Assembly: GCA_927441425.1 (NCBI GenBank) | Contig: CAKMKG010000023.1 | Coordinates: forward strand, 89,457-153,456 | Direction of reading: 5' to 3' | From: an uncultured Bacillota bacterium | GTDB lineage: Bacteria > Bacillota > Clostridia > Peptostreptococcales > Anaerovoracaceae | Length of the DNA: 64,000 nucleotides | Part shown: piece by piece, positions 54,355-62,766 of the stretch | Position numbering within the stretch: the stretch's first letter is position 1 | Layout of the letters: the number at the start of each line of letters is the position of its first letter | Made by a program: the position numbers and the translations under genes | Notes under the pieces: model-generated | Database searches by the model: none | What the model was told of the DNA's origin: nothing | The model's input: only the letters and a program-made list of their open reading frames with translations

Positions 54355-55476
54355 ATGCTTAGGATTGCAATTGTAGGAGGGAAACTTCAGGGAACGGAAG
54401 CGGCTTATTTAGCAAAAAAAGCCGGCATGGAAAGTCTGCTCATCGATCATTATGAAAAATCTCCTGCATTGGGCTTATGCGATGAATTTCTTTGCTGTGA
54501 TGTGACCCAGGAAAGCAAGGAGCTCATCGACGCACTGAACAGTGTAGACTTTATCTTGCCTGCCAATGAAAATGCCGAGGTGTTGGAAGCGCTGGTAAAG
54601 CTTGCAGAGAAATATAATTACAGACTTGCCTTTGACAAGGAGGCCTATGGAGTCTCCTCTTCCAAGCTGTTATCAGATCGTTTATTTCAAGAGAATAGGA
54701 TCCCGTCGCCGCAGTACTATCCAAACTGCAAAGGACCCTATATCGTGAAACCATCCGGCTTCAGCGGAAGTGAGGGTGTCAAAAGGTTTAACCACCCGGA
54801 AGAGATCGATCAATTTTTGCGTTCTGTTTCTGCAGAGGAGAATTGGATTGCTCAGGAGTTTCTGACGGGACGGTCCTATTCCATCGAGGTCATCGGGAAG
54901 CCAGGAGAGTATAAGACCTACGAGATTACAGAAATACATATGGATAAGGGCTATGACTGTAAAATGGTCACTGCTCCTTGTAAAATTACGGAGAAACAAG
55001 AAGAAGGCTTCCGAAAGATTGCGGTAAGATTGGCAGAACTGGTCAGTCTGAAAGGGATCATGGACGTGGAGGTCATTGACGATCATGGAGTGTTTAAATT
55101 GCTGGAAATCGATGCAAGAATACCAAGCCAGACTCCGACGGTCGTCTATCATACGACGGGTGTCAATTTAATTGAAGAGCTGAAAGATCTGTTTTGTAAC
55201 GGAAAGATGAAGGCAAATAAAACCGGCTCCAAAAAATTTTGCGCCTATGAGCATCTTTTCATCAAAGATGGTAGGATCACGGAACATGGTGAGCATATCA
55301 TGAGCGAAGGAGGTCCTCTCACCTTGAGGGAAAATTTTTTCGGTGCCGACGAGGTGATATCGGATTTTGTGAAAGTGGGTCACCCCTGGAGGGGAACTTT
55401 TATCAATTGGGCTGACACTGAGGAGGAACTATCCCTGAAACGGGAAAACATGAGATTAAGTTTACTGGGACTTTAA
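54355..55476 (+). CDS. pylC: Pyrrolysine biosynthesis ligase
   Basis: ATP-grasp enzyme that joins 3-methylornithine to the side-chain amine of lysine; 373 residues. It starts MLRIAIVGGKLQGTEAAYLAKKAG, as PylC does, has an ATP-grasp core (YIVKPSGFSGSEGV, WIAQEFLTGRSYSIEVIG) and the metal-site block LLEIDARIPSQTPT. ATG 54355 is preferred to GTG 54346 since GGTG is about 6 bases before it. It lies 36 bases after the CobW gene. Confidence 0.94.
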   Translation: MLRIAIVGGKLQGTEAAYLAKKAGMESLLIDHYEKSPALGLCDEFLCCDVTQESKELIDALNSVDFILPANENAEVLEALVKLAEKYNYRLAFDKEAYGVSSSKLLSDRLFQENRIPSPQYYPNCKGPYIVKPSGFSGSEGVKRFNHPEEIDQFLRSVSAEENWIAQEFLTGRSYSIEVIGKPGEYKTYEITEIHMDKGYDCKMVTAPCKITEKQEEGFRKIAVRLAELVSLKGIMDVEVIDDHGVFKLLEIDARIPSQTPTVVYHTTGVNLIEELKDLFCNGKMKANKTGSKKFCAYEHLFIKDGRITEHGEHIMSEGGPLTLRENFFGADEVISDFVKVGHPWRGTFINWADTEEELSLKRENMRLSLLGL

Positions 55477-55498
55477 ATACGGAGAGGAACGCTGAGAT

Positions 55499-55825
55499 AT
55501 GAGTGAGGAAAAGAGACGATATTATAGAAAAAATGTGGAACTGTTTCTCTTGCTGGACAAAATGAAACTCTGGCCCTCCAGAACCGGAATTCTCCACGGG
55601 ATTCGCAGCGTTGAAAGAAACGGAGAATTTGCGGAGATCACAACCCACTGCGGGAAAACCTTCCGTGTCTATAATTCTAGAACTTCCAGAGCGGCAAGAT
55701 GGCTGAGAAATAAATGGGTGAGCAGGCCATGTAAGGACTGTAAAATACCTGAATGGAAGCTGGAAAAATATTCAACGACCTTTTTTGCGCAACACTATGG
55801 GAGCGATTTACGGCACAAGGATTAA
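55499..55825 (+). CDS. pylSn: Pyrrolysyl-tRNA synthetase N-terminal RNA-binding protein
   Basis: A 108-residue protein that binds tRNA-Pyl and helps PylSc. The core LWPSRTGILHGIR, then FRVYNSRTSRAARWLRNKW, matches the N-terminal domain of archaeal PylS. The expected zinc ligands are all present: His33, Cys51, Cys78 and Cys81. It follows pylC after 22 bases and lies 6.4 kb from pylSc, the other half of the synthetase. Confidence 0.95.
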   Translation: MSEEKRRYYRKNVELFLLLDKMKLWPSRTGILHGIRSVERNGEFAEITTHCGKTFRVYNSRTSRAARWLRNKWVSRPCKDCKIPEWKLEKYSTTFFAQHYGSDLRHKD

Positions 55826-55851
55826 AAGCAGGATAGGGGCGGGTAAGAATA

Positions 55852-56112
55852 TGACAGAAGAGAAAAGACAAGATTTTTATTATTCTTCTCGTAGGAGAGC
55901 ACAATTTGGGAGTGTGGGGTCTGCTGATCGGGGTGACGATCTTTATCTTCCTTTTAAACGCGCTGGAAGTTGATTATTCCGGTTTCAGCAAAAGGGAAAA
56001 GCATAAGCACAAGCATAAGAAAAAAAAAGAAGGGCAAAGAGGAATTCCCGGAACAACAACGGTGTCTGCGAACTACATTTTCTCTAGTCAATTAAGAAGG
56101 TTATTGTTATGA
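55852..56112 (+). pseudogene. Possible frameshifted small membrane protein
   Basis: ATG 55852 opens a short frame (MTEEKRQDFYYSSRRRA...) that ends at 55973. In another frame, over 55906-56112, a product starting at a TTG has one clear membrane helix (VWGLLIGVTIFIFLLNALEV) and a highly basic tail (KREKHKHKHKKKKEGQRG). Joined at about 55905, the two would make one small membrane protein with a charged N terminus. A sequencing error, a true frameshift or chance are all possible; I recognise no family. Confidence 0.3.
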
Positions 56113-56151
56113 TTTTATATTCATTTTTTTTACAGAAGAAGAAAGGCAACC

Positions 56152-57315
56152 ATGAATCCTACTGCAGTTGTACGAGTTTGCAAATTATCAGTATTCCTTT
56201 TTTCTGTATGCTCTACACTCTTGGCTCCACTTGTCCTTACGATTGGATCTGAATTTAATTTAGGGTTGCAGGGCAGTGGCTTACTGTTTTCATTTTTCTT
56301 TGCTGGGAATTTCATGGCTTGCGCATTTTGCGGAAAGATATTAAGTAAATTTGGCAAATGTCATGTACTTAAATTCAGTTTGATATCTATGGCTGTCCTT
56401 AGCGGGATGATGGTTATTGCTCCTCGATTTTTTGTCATTTGCGCTATTTTATTTTTTCTTGGCTTCATCACACTTATTATCCAAGTAGCAGGCACATCGA
56501 TTCCTTCGGAAATTATCACCGGAAATACTGCGTCGGTTATGGCAGGCGTACAAGCATTTTGTGCTTTAGGAGCTGGCAGCGGTTTACTCTGGTCTGGCAC
56601 ATTAATGACCTTAGGTTATTCATGGCGTATGTGTTATCTTAGTTTTTCTCTTATATCCCTCGTCGGTGCGGTAATCGCTTATTTCGTTTCGTTTCCAAAA
56701 TTACAGCAAAAGGTATCCGGTAATCTAAATGAAATATTATCTTTAGTTAATAATCCTAAATTTCGTTCAACTTTCTTATTTTTGTTCCTGTATTCTGGCG
56801 CGGAATCAGCAATTGGCAGCTGGTTGGTTACTTTTTTAAAGAATGATCTCATGTTTTCTTCACTATCTGCTGCAGCAGTCACTTGTACGATCTGGGCATT
56901 TTTATTTTTGGGACGCCTTTTCTGCTCAAATATAGTCCGCATTTTCCCTAGACGGTACATCCTCATGATTCTGATTTTGGGAAGTACAATTTGCACATTT
57001 GCAATACCGCATCTGAATGGAGTTGCGATTTGGTTTGCTGCTGCATTTCTTGGTTTTCTAATGTCTGGTATCTGGCCTCTCGTAGGAGCTAATATAATAG
57101 AAGATACAAATTACGACAAGGGGACTTCACTTTCTATAGCGCTCCTTTTTAGCTTTCTGGCTTGCTCAATCATTCCATATCTAATAGGTATGGTAGCCGG
57201 ATTGTTCAGTCTATCCATCGCCATTTCAATAATTGGAGGAGTTTTCTCTATATTATTTGTATTTTTCCTACTTGAGGTGGGTTTTTGGAGAATAAAAGGG
57301 AAACCATCTGTATAG
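56152..57315 (+). CDS. Major facilitator superfamily transporter
   Basis: A 387-residue membrane protein with about 12 hydrophobic helices and a polar central loop (about residues 180-205), typical of MFS sugar/organic ion transporters. No substrate-specific motif can be named. It lies directly behind the pyl locus, so a methylamine or betaine-type substrate is possible, but the base composition is more AT-rich than that of its neighbours and it could be an unrelated arrival. Start ATG 56152 follows AAGAAAGG. Ends in TAG. Confidence 0.8.
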   Translation: MNPTAVVRVCKLSVFLFSVCSTLLAPLVLTIGSEFNLGLQGSGLLFSFFFAGNFMACAFCGKILSKFGKCHVLKFSLISMAVLSGMMVIAPRFFVICAILFFLGFITLIIQVAGTSIPSEIITGNTASVMAGVQAFCALGAGSGLLWSGTLMTLGYSWRMCYLSFSLISLVGAVIAYFVSFPKLQQKVSGNLNEILSLVNNPKFRSTFLFLFLYSGAESAIGSWLVTFLKNDLMFSSLSAAAVTCTIWAFLFLGRLFCSNIVRIFPRRYILMILILGSTICTFAIPHLNGVAIWFAAAFLGFLMSGIWPLVGANIIEDTNYDKGTSLSIALLFSFLACSIIPYLIGMVAGLFSLSIAISIIGGVFSILFVFFLLEVGFWRIKGKPSV

Positions 57316-57347
57316 CTGGTTACGAATAACTTGTCTTTGTAAAACGC

Positions 57348-58067
57348 TTACTTCTTTTCAATCGCTTTTAGGATGCCGTGCAGGATTGCCTGAGGTCTGG
57401 GCGGGCAGCCGGGAATCCAGACATCCACCGGAACCAGGCTTCCGATTCCGTCCCGTGTTGCATACGTATCCCGGAAAATTCCACCGCTGCAGGCACAGGC
57501 GCCGACCGCCACCACCAGCTTGGGATCCGGAGTCGCTTCGTAGGTTTTTAAAAGGGCTAGCTCCATATTTCTCGTACCAGTACCGGTGACGAGTAGCATA
57601 TCCGCATGTCTCGGTGAAGCTACAAAGTGAATCCCAAACCGTTCGATATCATTGAAGGGATTGTTCAATGCATTGATCTCATAATCACAACCGTTGCAGG
57701 AGCCGGCATCTACTTCTCTGATATGCAGGCTTCTTCCGAAGATCTTCTTAATTTTCTTTTCCACGCGCTTTCCGAGTTCTTCGTAAGCCAGTTCAAATTC
57801 CGTCGTCATCGTTGCTGCGCCAGTCGGACAGACCTCCTCACAGAGGGTACAGAAAATACAGTCATTCAAATTGATCACGGGAATACCGGAGTCAGAATCA
57901 TAGGAGATGGCAGCCGACGGACACCTGTCGATGCAGACACCACATTTGGTGCAGTTCGTCTCGACGATGACGGGCTTGCCGATAAAGAGGCTGGAATCGA
58001 TAGGGTTTTTCGGATAGCCCTGGGTCACTCTCGGATATTGAAATATTTTTTTTAATACTTTAAACAT
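57348..58067 (-). CDS. Ehr complex small subunit fused to a 2x[4Fe-4S] ferredoxin domain
   Basis: A 239-residue fusion. Residues 30-90 hold two [4Fe-4S] ferredoxin motifs (Cys39, 42, 45, 49 and Cys70, 73, 76, 80; CTKCGVCIDRCP and CIFCTLCEEVCP). Residues 110-239 match the NuoB/HycG small subunit with the proximal cluster ligands Cys124, Cys127, Cys191 and Cys221 (SCNGC, GACAC, PGCPPRP). In hydrogenase-3/4 clusters these two parts are separate genes (HycF, HycG). It is the last gene of a minus-strand operon and would pass electrons from ferredoxin to the large subunit. Confidence 0.88.
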   Translation of the reverse strand: MFKVLKKIFQYPRVTQGYPKNPIDSSLFIGKPVIVETNCTKCGVCIDRCPSAAISYDSDSGIPVINLNDCIFCTLCEEVCPTGAATMTTEFELAYEELGKRVEKKIKKIFGRSLHIREVDAGSCNGCDYEINALNNPFNDIERFGIHFVASPRHADMLLVTGTGTRNMELALLKTYEATPDPKLVVAVGACACSGGIFRDTYATRDGIGSLVPVDVWIPGCPPRPQAILHGILKAIEKK

Positions 58068-58083
58068 AATGGTTCCTCACGCG

Positions 58084-59664
58084 TTATAAATCATTTCCTG
58101 CATAGGACAGATTAAAGCTCTTATTGATCAACGGGAAATCGGGCACGATATTCCCCTTTACGGCGTGGCACAGAGCCGGCCAATTGCAAAAAGATGGGGT
58201 TCGCACCTTATACCGGAGCAGAGTCTGGTTTTCTCCGGTCATAATAAAATGAACGTTTTCCCCTCGCGGAGATTCCGTGAGTCCGAAGGCAAATTGATAA
58301 GGAGCAAGCATTCCGAGCTCTGTCTTGATCTCTCCCGTGGGCATGGTTTCTATGACCTGGATCATCAGGGAGATGGATTGGAAGCATTCGGCCACCTTTA
58401 CCTTTACTCTGCTGCTTACATCACCGTCATTTTGCACCGGTACCTGAAAATCCAGAGATCCGTAGGCGGCGTAAGGGAAAGATTTTCTTACGTCATAAGG
58501 GATGCCCGAAGCTCTGCCTCCGGGACCGGAGGCATTCAGATCAACGGCAATCCTATTGCTAAGGATCCCCGTATTCTCCACACGGTCGATAAATTGACTA
58601 TTGTGCATGACGATATCTACGGTATCCTCCAATTCTTTTTTGATCTCTTTCAGAAGCGCGATCAGACTTTCTTCCTTTCCCGCCACAAAATCTCTTCGGA
58701 TCCCTCCGGGTTTGTTTACACTGCGTAGAAAACGCATGCCACAGAGTTCATCTGCCACTCTGTATGACCAGCCTCGGATCATTCTGATCTGGTAGGCCGC
58801 AAAGCCATAGGCAACATCCAGGCAGACCCCCGCCAGATCCCCCAAATGGCTTGTCAGTCGTTCCAACTCAGCAAAGAGGACTCTGGTGTACTCCGCCCGG
58901 TCCGGAACCTTGATTCCGGCGATTTTTTCGATGGACTGACAGTAGGCAAGGGAGTTGGTAAAGGTCTCATCTCCGGAAATCCGTTCCGAGATATAAAAGC
59001 CTTTCTCAATGGATTTTCCCTCGCTGAGCTTTTCAATACCCCGATGAACGAAATAAAGCTGTGCTTCCAGATTCAGGATGGGTTCCCCCGCCAGACTGAA
59101 GCGGAAGTGCCCCGGCTCGATGATGCCTGCATGGACCGGTCCAACGGGAATTTCGAAAACCCCTTCTCCATTTATAGTGCTGAACTCCATTTTCTCGTCG
59201 GCAAAGGCGGGACGGCTGCTTAACGGAAAGTCCCTGCGCAGGGGACGACAGTTTTCCGGCCAGTTTCCGTGGAACACCAGACGTTTCCCGCCAGGATGTC
59301 CAAGGGGGTGAAGGCCAAATAAATCCTGAATCTCCCTTTCATAAAGAGCGGCGGCAGGAATCTTGGTACTGATGGACGGAAAGATGCCCTGGCTAGGGTC
59401 CACCGTTACGGTAAGAACGATCAAAAGGCCTGCGCTTCTTTCCGCAAAGGCATAATATATCGTAAAGTGTCCTTTGTTTTCTCTTTCATCCATGGCAAAT
59501 AAAGAAATCAGTGAACAGCCAAACTCGCTTTCGAGACTGCTGCAGATTTCTTTGATTCCGGAAGAATCGACTTCCAGATACAATTCGTTTCTCAGTGGAG
59601 AAGATCCTATGATATGGTTTCGGAACTGCTCCTCCATTTTTCCCTGTAAATCCTGTATCCTCAT
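58084..59664 (-). CDS. Hydrogenase-like large subunit lacking Ni ligands (NuoC-NuoD fusion)
   Basis: A 526-residue fusion of a NuoC-like domain (residues 1 to about 165, with the LYEREIQDLFGL motif) and a HycE/NuoD-like domain (from about 170). In group 4 [NiFe] hydrogenases the sequence RxCGxC supplies two Ni ligands; here it is Arg228-Ile-Ser-Gly-Asp-Glu233, so Ser230 and Glu233 stand in place of Cys. The C-terminal DPCxxC is replaced by Asn-Leu-Ser520-Tyr-Ala-Gly523. All four metal ligands are missing, so it cannot be a [NiFe] hydrogenase. This is the signature of Ehr-type (energy-converting hydrogenase-related) complexes, whose redox partner is unknown. Confidence 0.88.
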   Translation of the reverse strand: MRIQDLQGKMEEQFRNHIIGSSPLRNELYLEVDSSGIKEICSSLESEFGCSLISLFAMDERENKGHFTIYYAFAERSAGLLIVLTVTVDPSQGIFPSISTKIPAAALYEREIQDLFGLHPLGHPGGKRLVFHGNWPENCRPLRRDFPLSSRPAFADEKMEFSTINGEGVFEIPVGPVHAGIIEPGHFRFSLAGEPILNLEAQLYFVHRGIEKLSEGKSIEKGFYISERISGDETFTNSLAYCQSIEKIAGIKVPDRAEYTRVLFAELERLTSHLGDLAGVCLDVAYGFAAYQIRMIRGWSYRVADELCGMRFLRSVNKPGGIRRDFVAGKEESLIALLKEIKKELEDTVDIVMHNSQFIDRVENTGILSNRIAVDLNASGPGGRASGIPYDVRKSFPYAAYGSLDFQVPVQNDGDVSSRVKVKVAECFQSISLMIQVIETMPTGEIKTELGMLAPYQFAFGLTESPRGENVHFIMTGENQTLLRYKVRTPSFCNWPALCHAVKGNIVPDFPLINKSFNLSYAGNDL

Positions 59665-59668
59665 GTTT

Positions 59669-61138
59669 TTAACCTCCGATGATCCTTTGGGCTGAAGTAA
59701 TGAGTTCTTTCATGGCATCCGGCATGAACAGTCCGGTAATTGATATGATAATTAGAAACACAATAAGAACAGCTGCACCGGCCGGATTGGTTTCTCCCGG
59801 CTTTCTTTCCTCTGAATCCTCTTCCCCATAGAATATTCGGAATAAGGTCACTGCAATGCCGACAAACACGAGGGCCAACAGCAAAATGAATAAAGACCCA
59901 AGGACGAGGTGTCCCTCAGCAAAGACGGACAGGAATACACTGACCTCACTGGCGAAGATGCTGAAAGGCGGCGTTCCTGAAATTGCAAACAGCCCTAAAA
60001 GGAAAGCGAATCCTGAAATCGGAAGAACCTTCAGCAAACCTCTGATACCGGATATTTTTCTCGTTTCATATTTTTGAAGAATGTTCCCCGAGGCGAGAAA
60101 CAGCATTGCTTTTGTAAAGGAATGATTGATCATATGAAATAGGCCGGCAAAGATGGACAAGGGGGTGAACAGTCCTATGGATAGGGCAATGATCCCCATG
60201 TGCTCAATGCTGGAATAAGCCAGCAGCCTTTTGTAATCCTTCTGGGTCAAAATGAATATGGCGGCGGTGGTGATGGAAAGCAAACCGAAACCGACCAGGA
60301 TGTTACCTGTAAACTGACTGTCGCCAAGGTTTTTATTTACGATGGAAAGCACACGAATGACGGCATACAGCGCACTGTTCAGCAAAACGCCGGAAAGAAG
60401 CGCGCTGATGGGAGATGGTGCCTGGCTGTGGGCATCGGGAAGCCAAGTGTGCATGGGAACCAAACCGGCTTTCGTGCCAAAGCCTATGATGATAAAGAGG
60501 AAGGACAGCCTTACGATCTGACCGTTCAGCTCCTTCGCATGATCGTAAAGGATATCCCACCGAAGTGCATGGGAACTGTCGATGACCGTAACAGAGGACA
60601 GATGCAGGAAGATGATCCCCACCAAGGCAATCGCAATGCCGACGGAGCAGATGATAACATATTTCCAGGCAGCCTCAAGGGAATGCTTGTTGTTGTGATA
60701 ACCCACCAAAAAAGTGGAGGCAAGTGTTGTGCCTTCGATTGCGATCCAAAGAATGCCGATGTTGTTCACGGTCAGAGATAGCACCATTGTAAAAAGGAAG
60801 GAGTACATGAGAGTATAAAACAGCTGAATTCTCTTCGTATTCACTTCGCCGCGGCGCAGCTCCTCATTGAGATATCCGATGGAATAAATACTAACCAGAA
60901 AACCGATGATCACAACGATATCCAGAATGATAGCACTCAACGCATCGAGATAAAAAAGCATTCCGAACAGATTATACTGAAGGATACCGGAAACCATGAC
61001 GCTCTTTGTCGCAAATCCCGCAATCACCACCAAAGCAAAGGAGCATACCACATTCATAACATGCAAAGCCTTTGTTTCCTTTATTAATATTGACAGCAGT
61101 ACTGCGACAAGCGGTACAAGCCATAGCATCAGTCCCAT
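59669..61138 (-). CDS. Membrane ion-pump subunit, HyfF/NuoN/M-like
   Basis: A 489-residue antiporter-like subunit with about 14 transmembrane helices. The family blocks are GFGTKAGLVPMHTWLPDAHSQAPSPISALLSG near residue 225, LLAYSSIEHMG and GLFHMINHSFTKAMLFLASG. This class moves H+ or Na+ in complex I-type machines and pairs with the Ehr core. It follows HyfE-like in the operon with a 5-base gap. Confidence 0.92.
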   Translation of the reverse strand: MGLMLWLVPLVAVLLSILIKETKALHVMNVVCSFALVVIAGFATKSVMVSGILQYNLFGMLFYLDALSAIILDIVVIIGFLVSIYSIGYLNEELRRGEVNTKRIQLFYTLMYSFLFTMVLSLTVNNIGILWIAIEGTTLASTFLVGYHNNKHSLEAAWKYVIICSVGIAIALVGIIFLHLSSVTVIDSSHALRWDILYDHAKELNGQIVRLSFLFIIIGFGTKAGLVPMHTWLPDAHSQAPSPISALLSGVLLNSALYAVIRVLSIVNKNLGDSQFTGNILVGFGLLSITTAAIFILTQKDYKRLLAYSSIEHMGIIALSIGLFTPLSIFAGLFHMINHSFTKAMLFLASGNILQKYETRKISGIRGLLKVLPISGFAFLLGLFAISGTPPFSIFASEVSVFLSVFAEGHLVLGSLFILLLALVFVGIAVTLFRIFYGEEDSEERKPGETNPAGAAVLIVFLIIISITGLFMPDAMKELITSAQRIIGG

Positions 61139-61143
61139 AATTT

Positions 61144-61800
61144 CTATCCTTTCAAGTTTTTCAGCTTGTTGATGTTAATGGAATCAAATTGTTTATTGAT
61201 TTGCATGACCATGATGCCCATGATAAGAATGGCTGTGATCATATCAATGAAGATGCCGATATCCACGATAAATGGCATTCCATGGGTAGAGAACATTGCA
61301 GTGACAAAGATCCCGTTTTCAATCACGAGAAAGCCGATCATCTGGCCAAGGGCCCATTTTCTGCTGATCATGAAGAAAAGACCGATCAGAATGACAGAAA
61401 AGGAATTTACCACCTGCAGATTGATATGATCTTCATTGAGACCGCTGATATTGGATACGCAGAAATATACAAATACGACAAGCCCGCAGCAGATGAGAAT
61501 CAGCAGTGGAATATTGAGAAAAAAGTCTTTTTCTACCTTGTATTCCACGCTGCCATAGGTTTTATGAAGCAGCCTGGGAATGTAGATGACCTTTAGCAGA
61601 ACGATGATACCGCAAACCACAAGAACATCAAATCTGCCCTCTTCCATGAGGCTGTTCCAGCCCATAATACCCGCTGTCAGTGCGATCAACGCCGACTGGA
61701 TGCGGAAGGTTTTTATATAGGATTTGATTCTCTTATGAGAAACAAGAATGATGGAAGATAATAAAATCAAAACCGATAAGATATCATAATAAGAATCCAT
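61144..61800 (-). CDS. HyfE-like membrane subunit
   Basis: A 218-residue membrane protein with about six to seven helices, of the HyfE/MbhG-NuoK-like group (the block GFLVIENGIFVTAMF with the buried Glu is NuoK-like). It probably anchors the pump and takes part in ion movement. The start ATG lies in frame with the end of the HyfC-like gene: TAG-TCT-ATG, so amber read-through would join the two. Its own stop is also TAG. Confidence 0.85.
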   Translation of the reverse strand: MDSYYDILSVLILLSSIILVSHKRIKSYIKTFRIQSALIALTAGIMGWNSLMEEGRFDVLVVCGIIVLLKVIYIPRLLHKTYGSVEYKVEKDFFLNIPLLILICCGLVVFVYFCVSNISGLNEDHINLQVVNSFSVILIGLFFMISRKWALGQMIGFLVIENGIFVTAMFSTHGMPFIVDIGIFIDMITAILIMGIMVMQINKQFDSININKLKNLKG

Positions 61801-61803
61801 AGA

Positions 61804-62751
61804 CTACCTCCCTAAAACGAAATACTGCAGGAATCCCAAAAAGGAAAGGATAAAGGATAACGCTGCAAGATTAGGTATACTGAAAAACCGGAATTTCACC
61901 GTACTGATTTCCGTGATTGCAATCACCACAGAGAGGAAGATTACCCGAACGGCATAGAGCGCAATTGATAGGATAAATGCGCCTTCACCGGCAAAAGGGA
62001 TCAACTGATCCATGGGAAGAAACAAGTTTGCAACCAGCGTCATAAGAATCAGCTGCTTGACTGCAGCACCGTATTCCATCAAAGCCAGATGCCGTCCCGA
62101 ATATTCCAGCAGCATTGCTTCATGAACCATGGTGAGTTCAAGATGGGTTGCCGGATCATCTACAGGAATTCGTGAAGTTTCGGCTAGAATGATAATAAGC
62201 ATAGCGAGGAAAGTCAGGATATAAACGGGATGCAAGAAAGGATTCCCTACCTCTGTCATGGCTCTCATCATTTGATGGATGGATGTGGAATCTGCGATCA
62301 GTCCGATGGTAAAAATGGATAGCAGGATGGAAGGCTCGATTAGTGACGAGATCAAGGCTTCCCGGCTGGATCCCATGCCGCCGAAGGTGCTTCCTGTATC
62401 CAGTGCAGCAAGACACATAAAAAACCTGCCCAAAGCCAGCAAAGAAAACAGTAGAATGATATCTCCTGAGAATTGTACGGAAGGCATCAGGGTTGAAATG
62501 GGTACAAGGAGTGCTCCCACCGCCGCAGTTGAAAATACTATATAAGGGGTTGCTTTATAGATCCAGGATGCCGTATCTGAGACGACAGACTCTTTCCGAA
62601 TCAATTTGAACAAGTCGTAGTACATCTGCAGAACGGGAGACCCCTGACGTTTCTGTGACAGTGACTTGCACTTTTTGATTATGCCGTCGACCATTGGAGC
62701 CAGAAGAAGGATGACCAGCAGCTGTATTAAATTGTTTGCGATGACAATCAT
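61804..62751 (-). CDS. HyfC/HycD/NuoH-like membrane subunit
   Basis: A 315-residue membrane subunit with about eight helices. It has the NuoH/HycD loop SGRHLALMEYGAAVKQ and the ETSRIPVDDPATHLELTMVHEAML block that faces the quinone or catalytic domain in complex I. As part of this complex it connects the electron-transfer module with the ion pump. Start ATG at 62751 follows GGAGGGAACCCC. It ends with TAG. Confidence 0.9.
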   Translation of the reverse strand: MIVIANNLIQLLVILLLAPMVDGIIKKCKSLSQKRQGSPVLQMYYDLFKLIRKESVVSDTASWIYKATPYIVFSTAAVGALLVPISTLMPSVQFSGDIILLFSLLALGRFFMCLAALDTGSTFGGMGSSREALISSLIEPSILLSIFTIGLIADSTSIHQMMRAMTEVGNPFLHPVYILTFLAMLIIILAETSRIPVDDPATHLELTMVHEAMLLEYSGRHLALMEYGAAVKQLILMTLVANLFLPMDQLIPFAGEGAFILSIALYAVRVIFLSVVIAITEISTVKFRFFSIPNLAALSFILSFLGFLQYFVLGR

Positions 62752-62766
62752 GAGGGGTTCCCTCCT

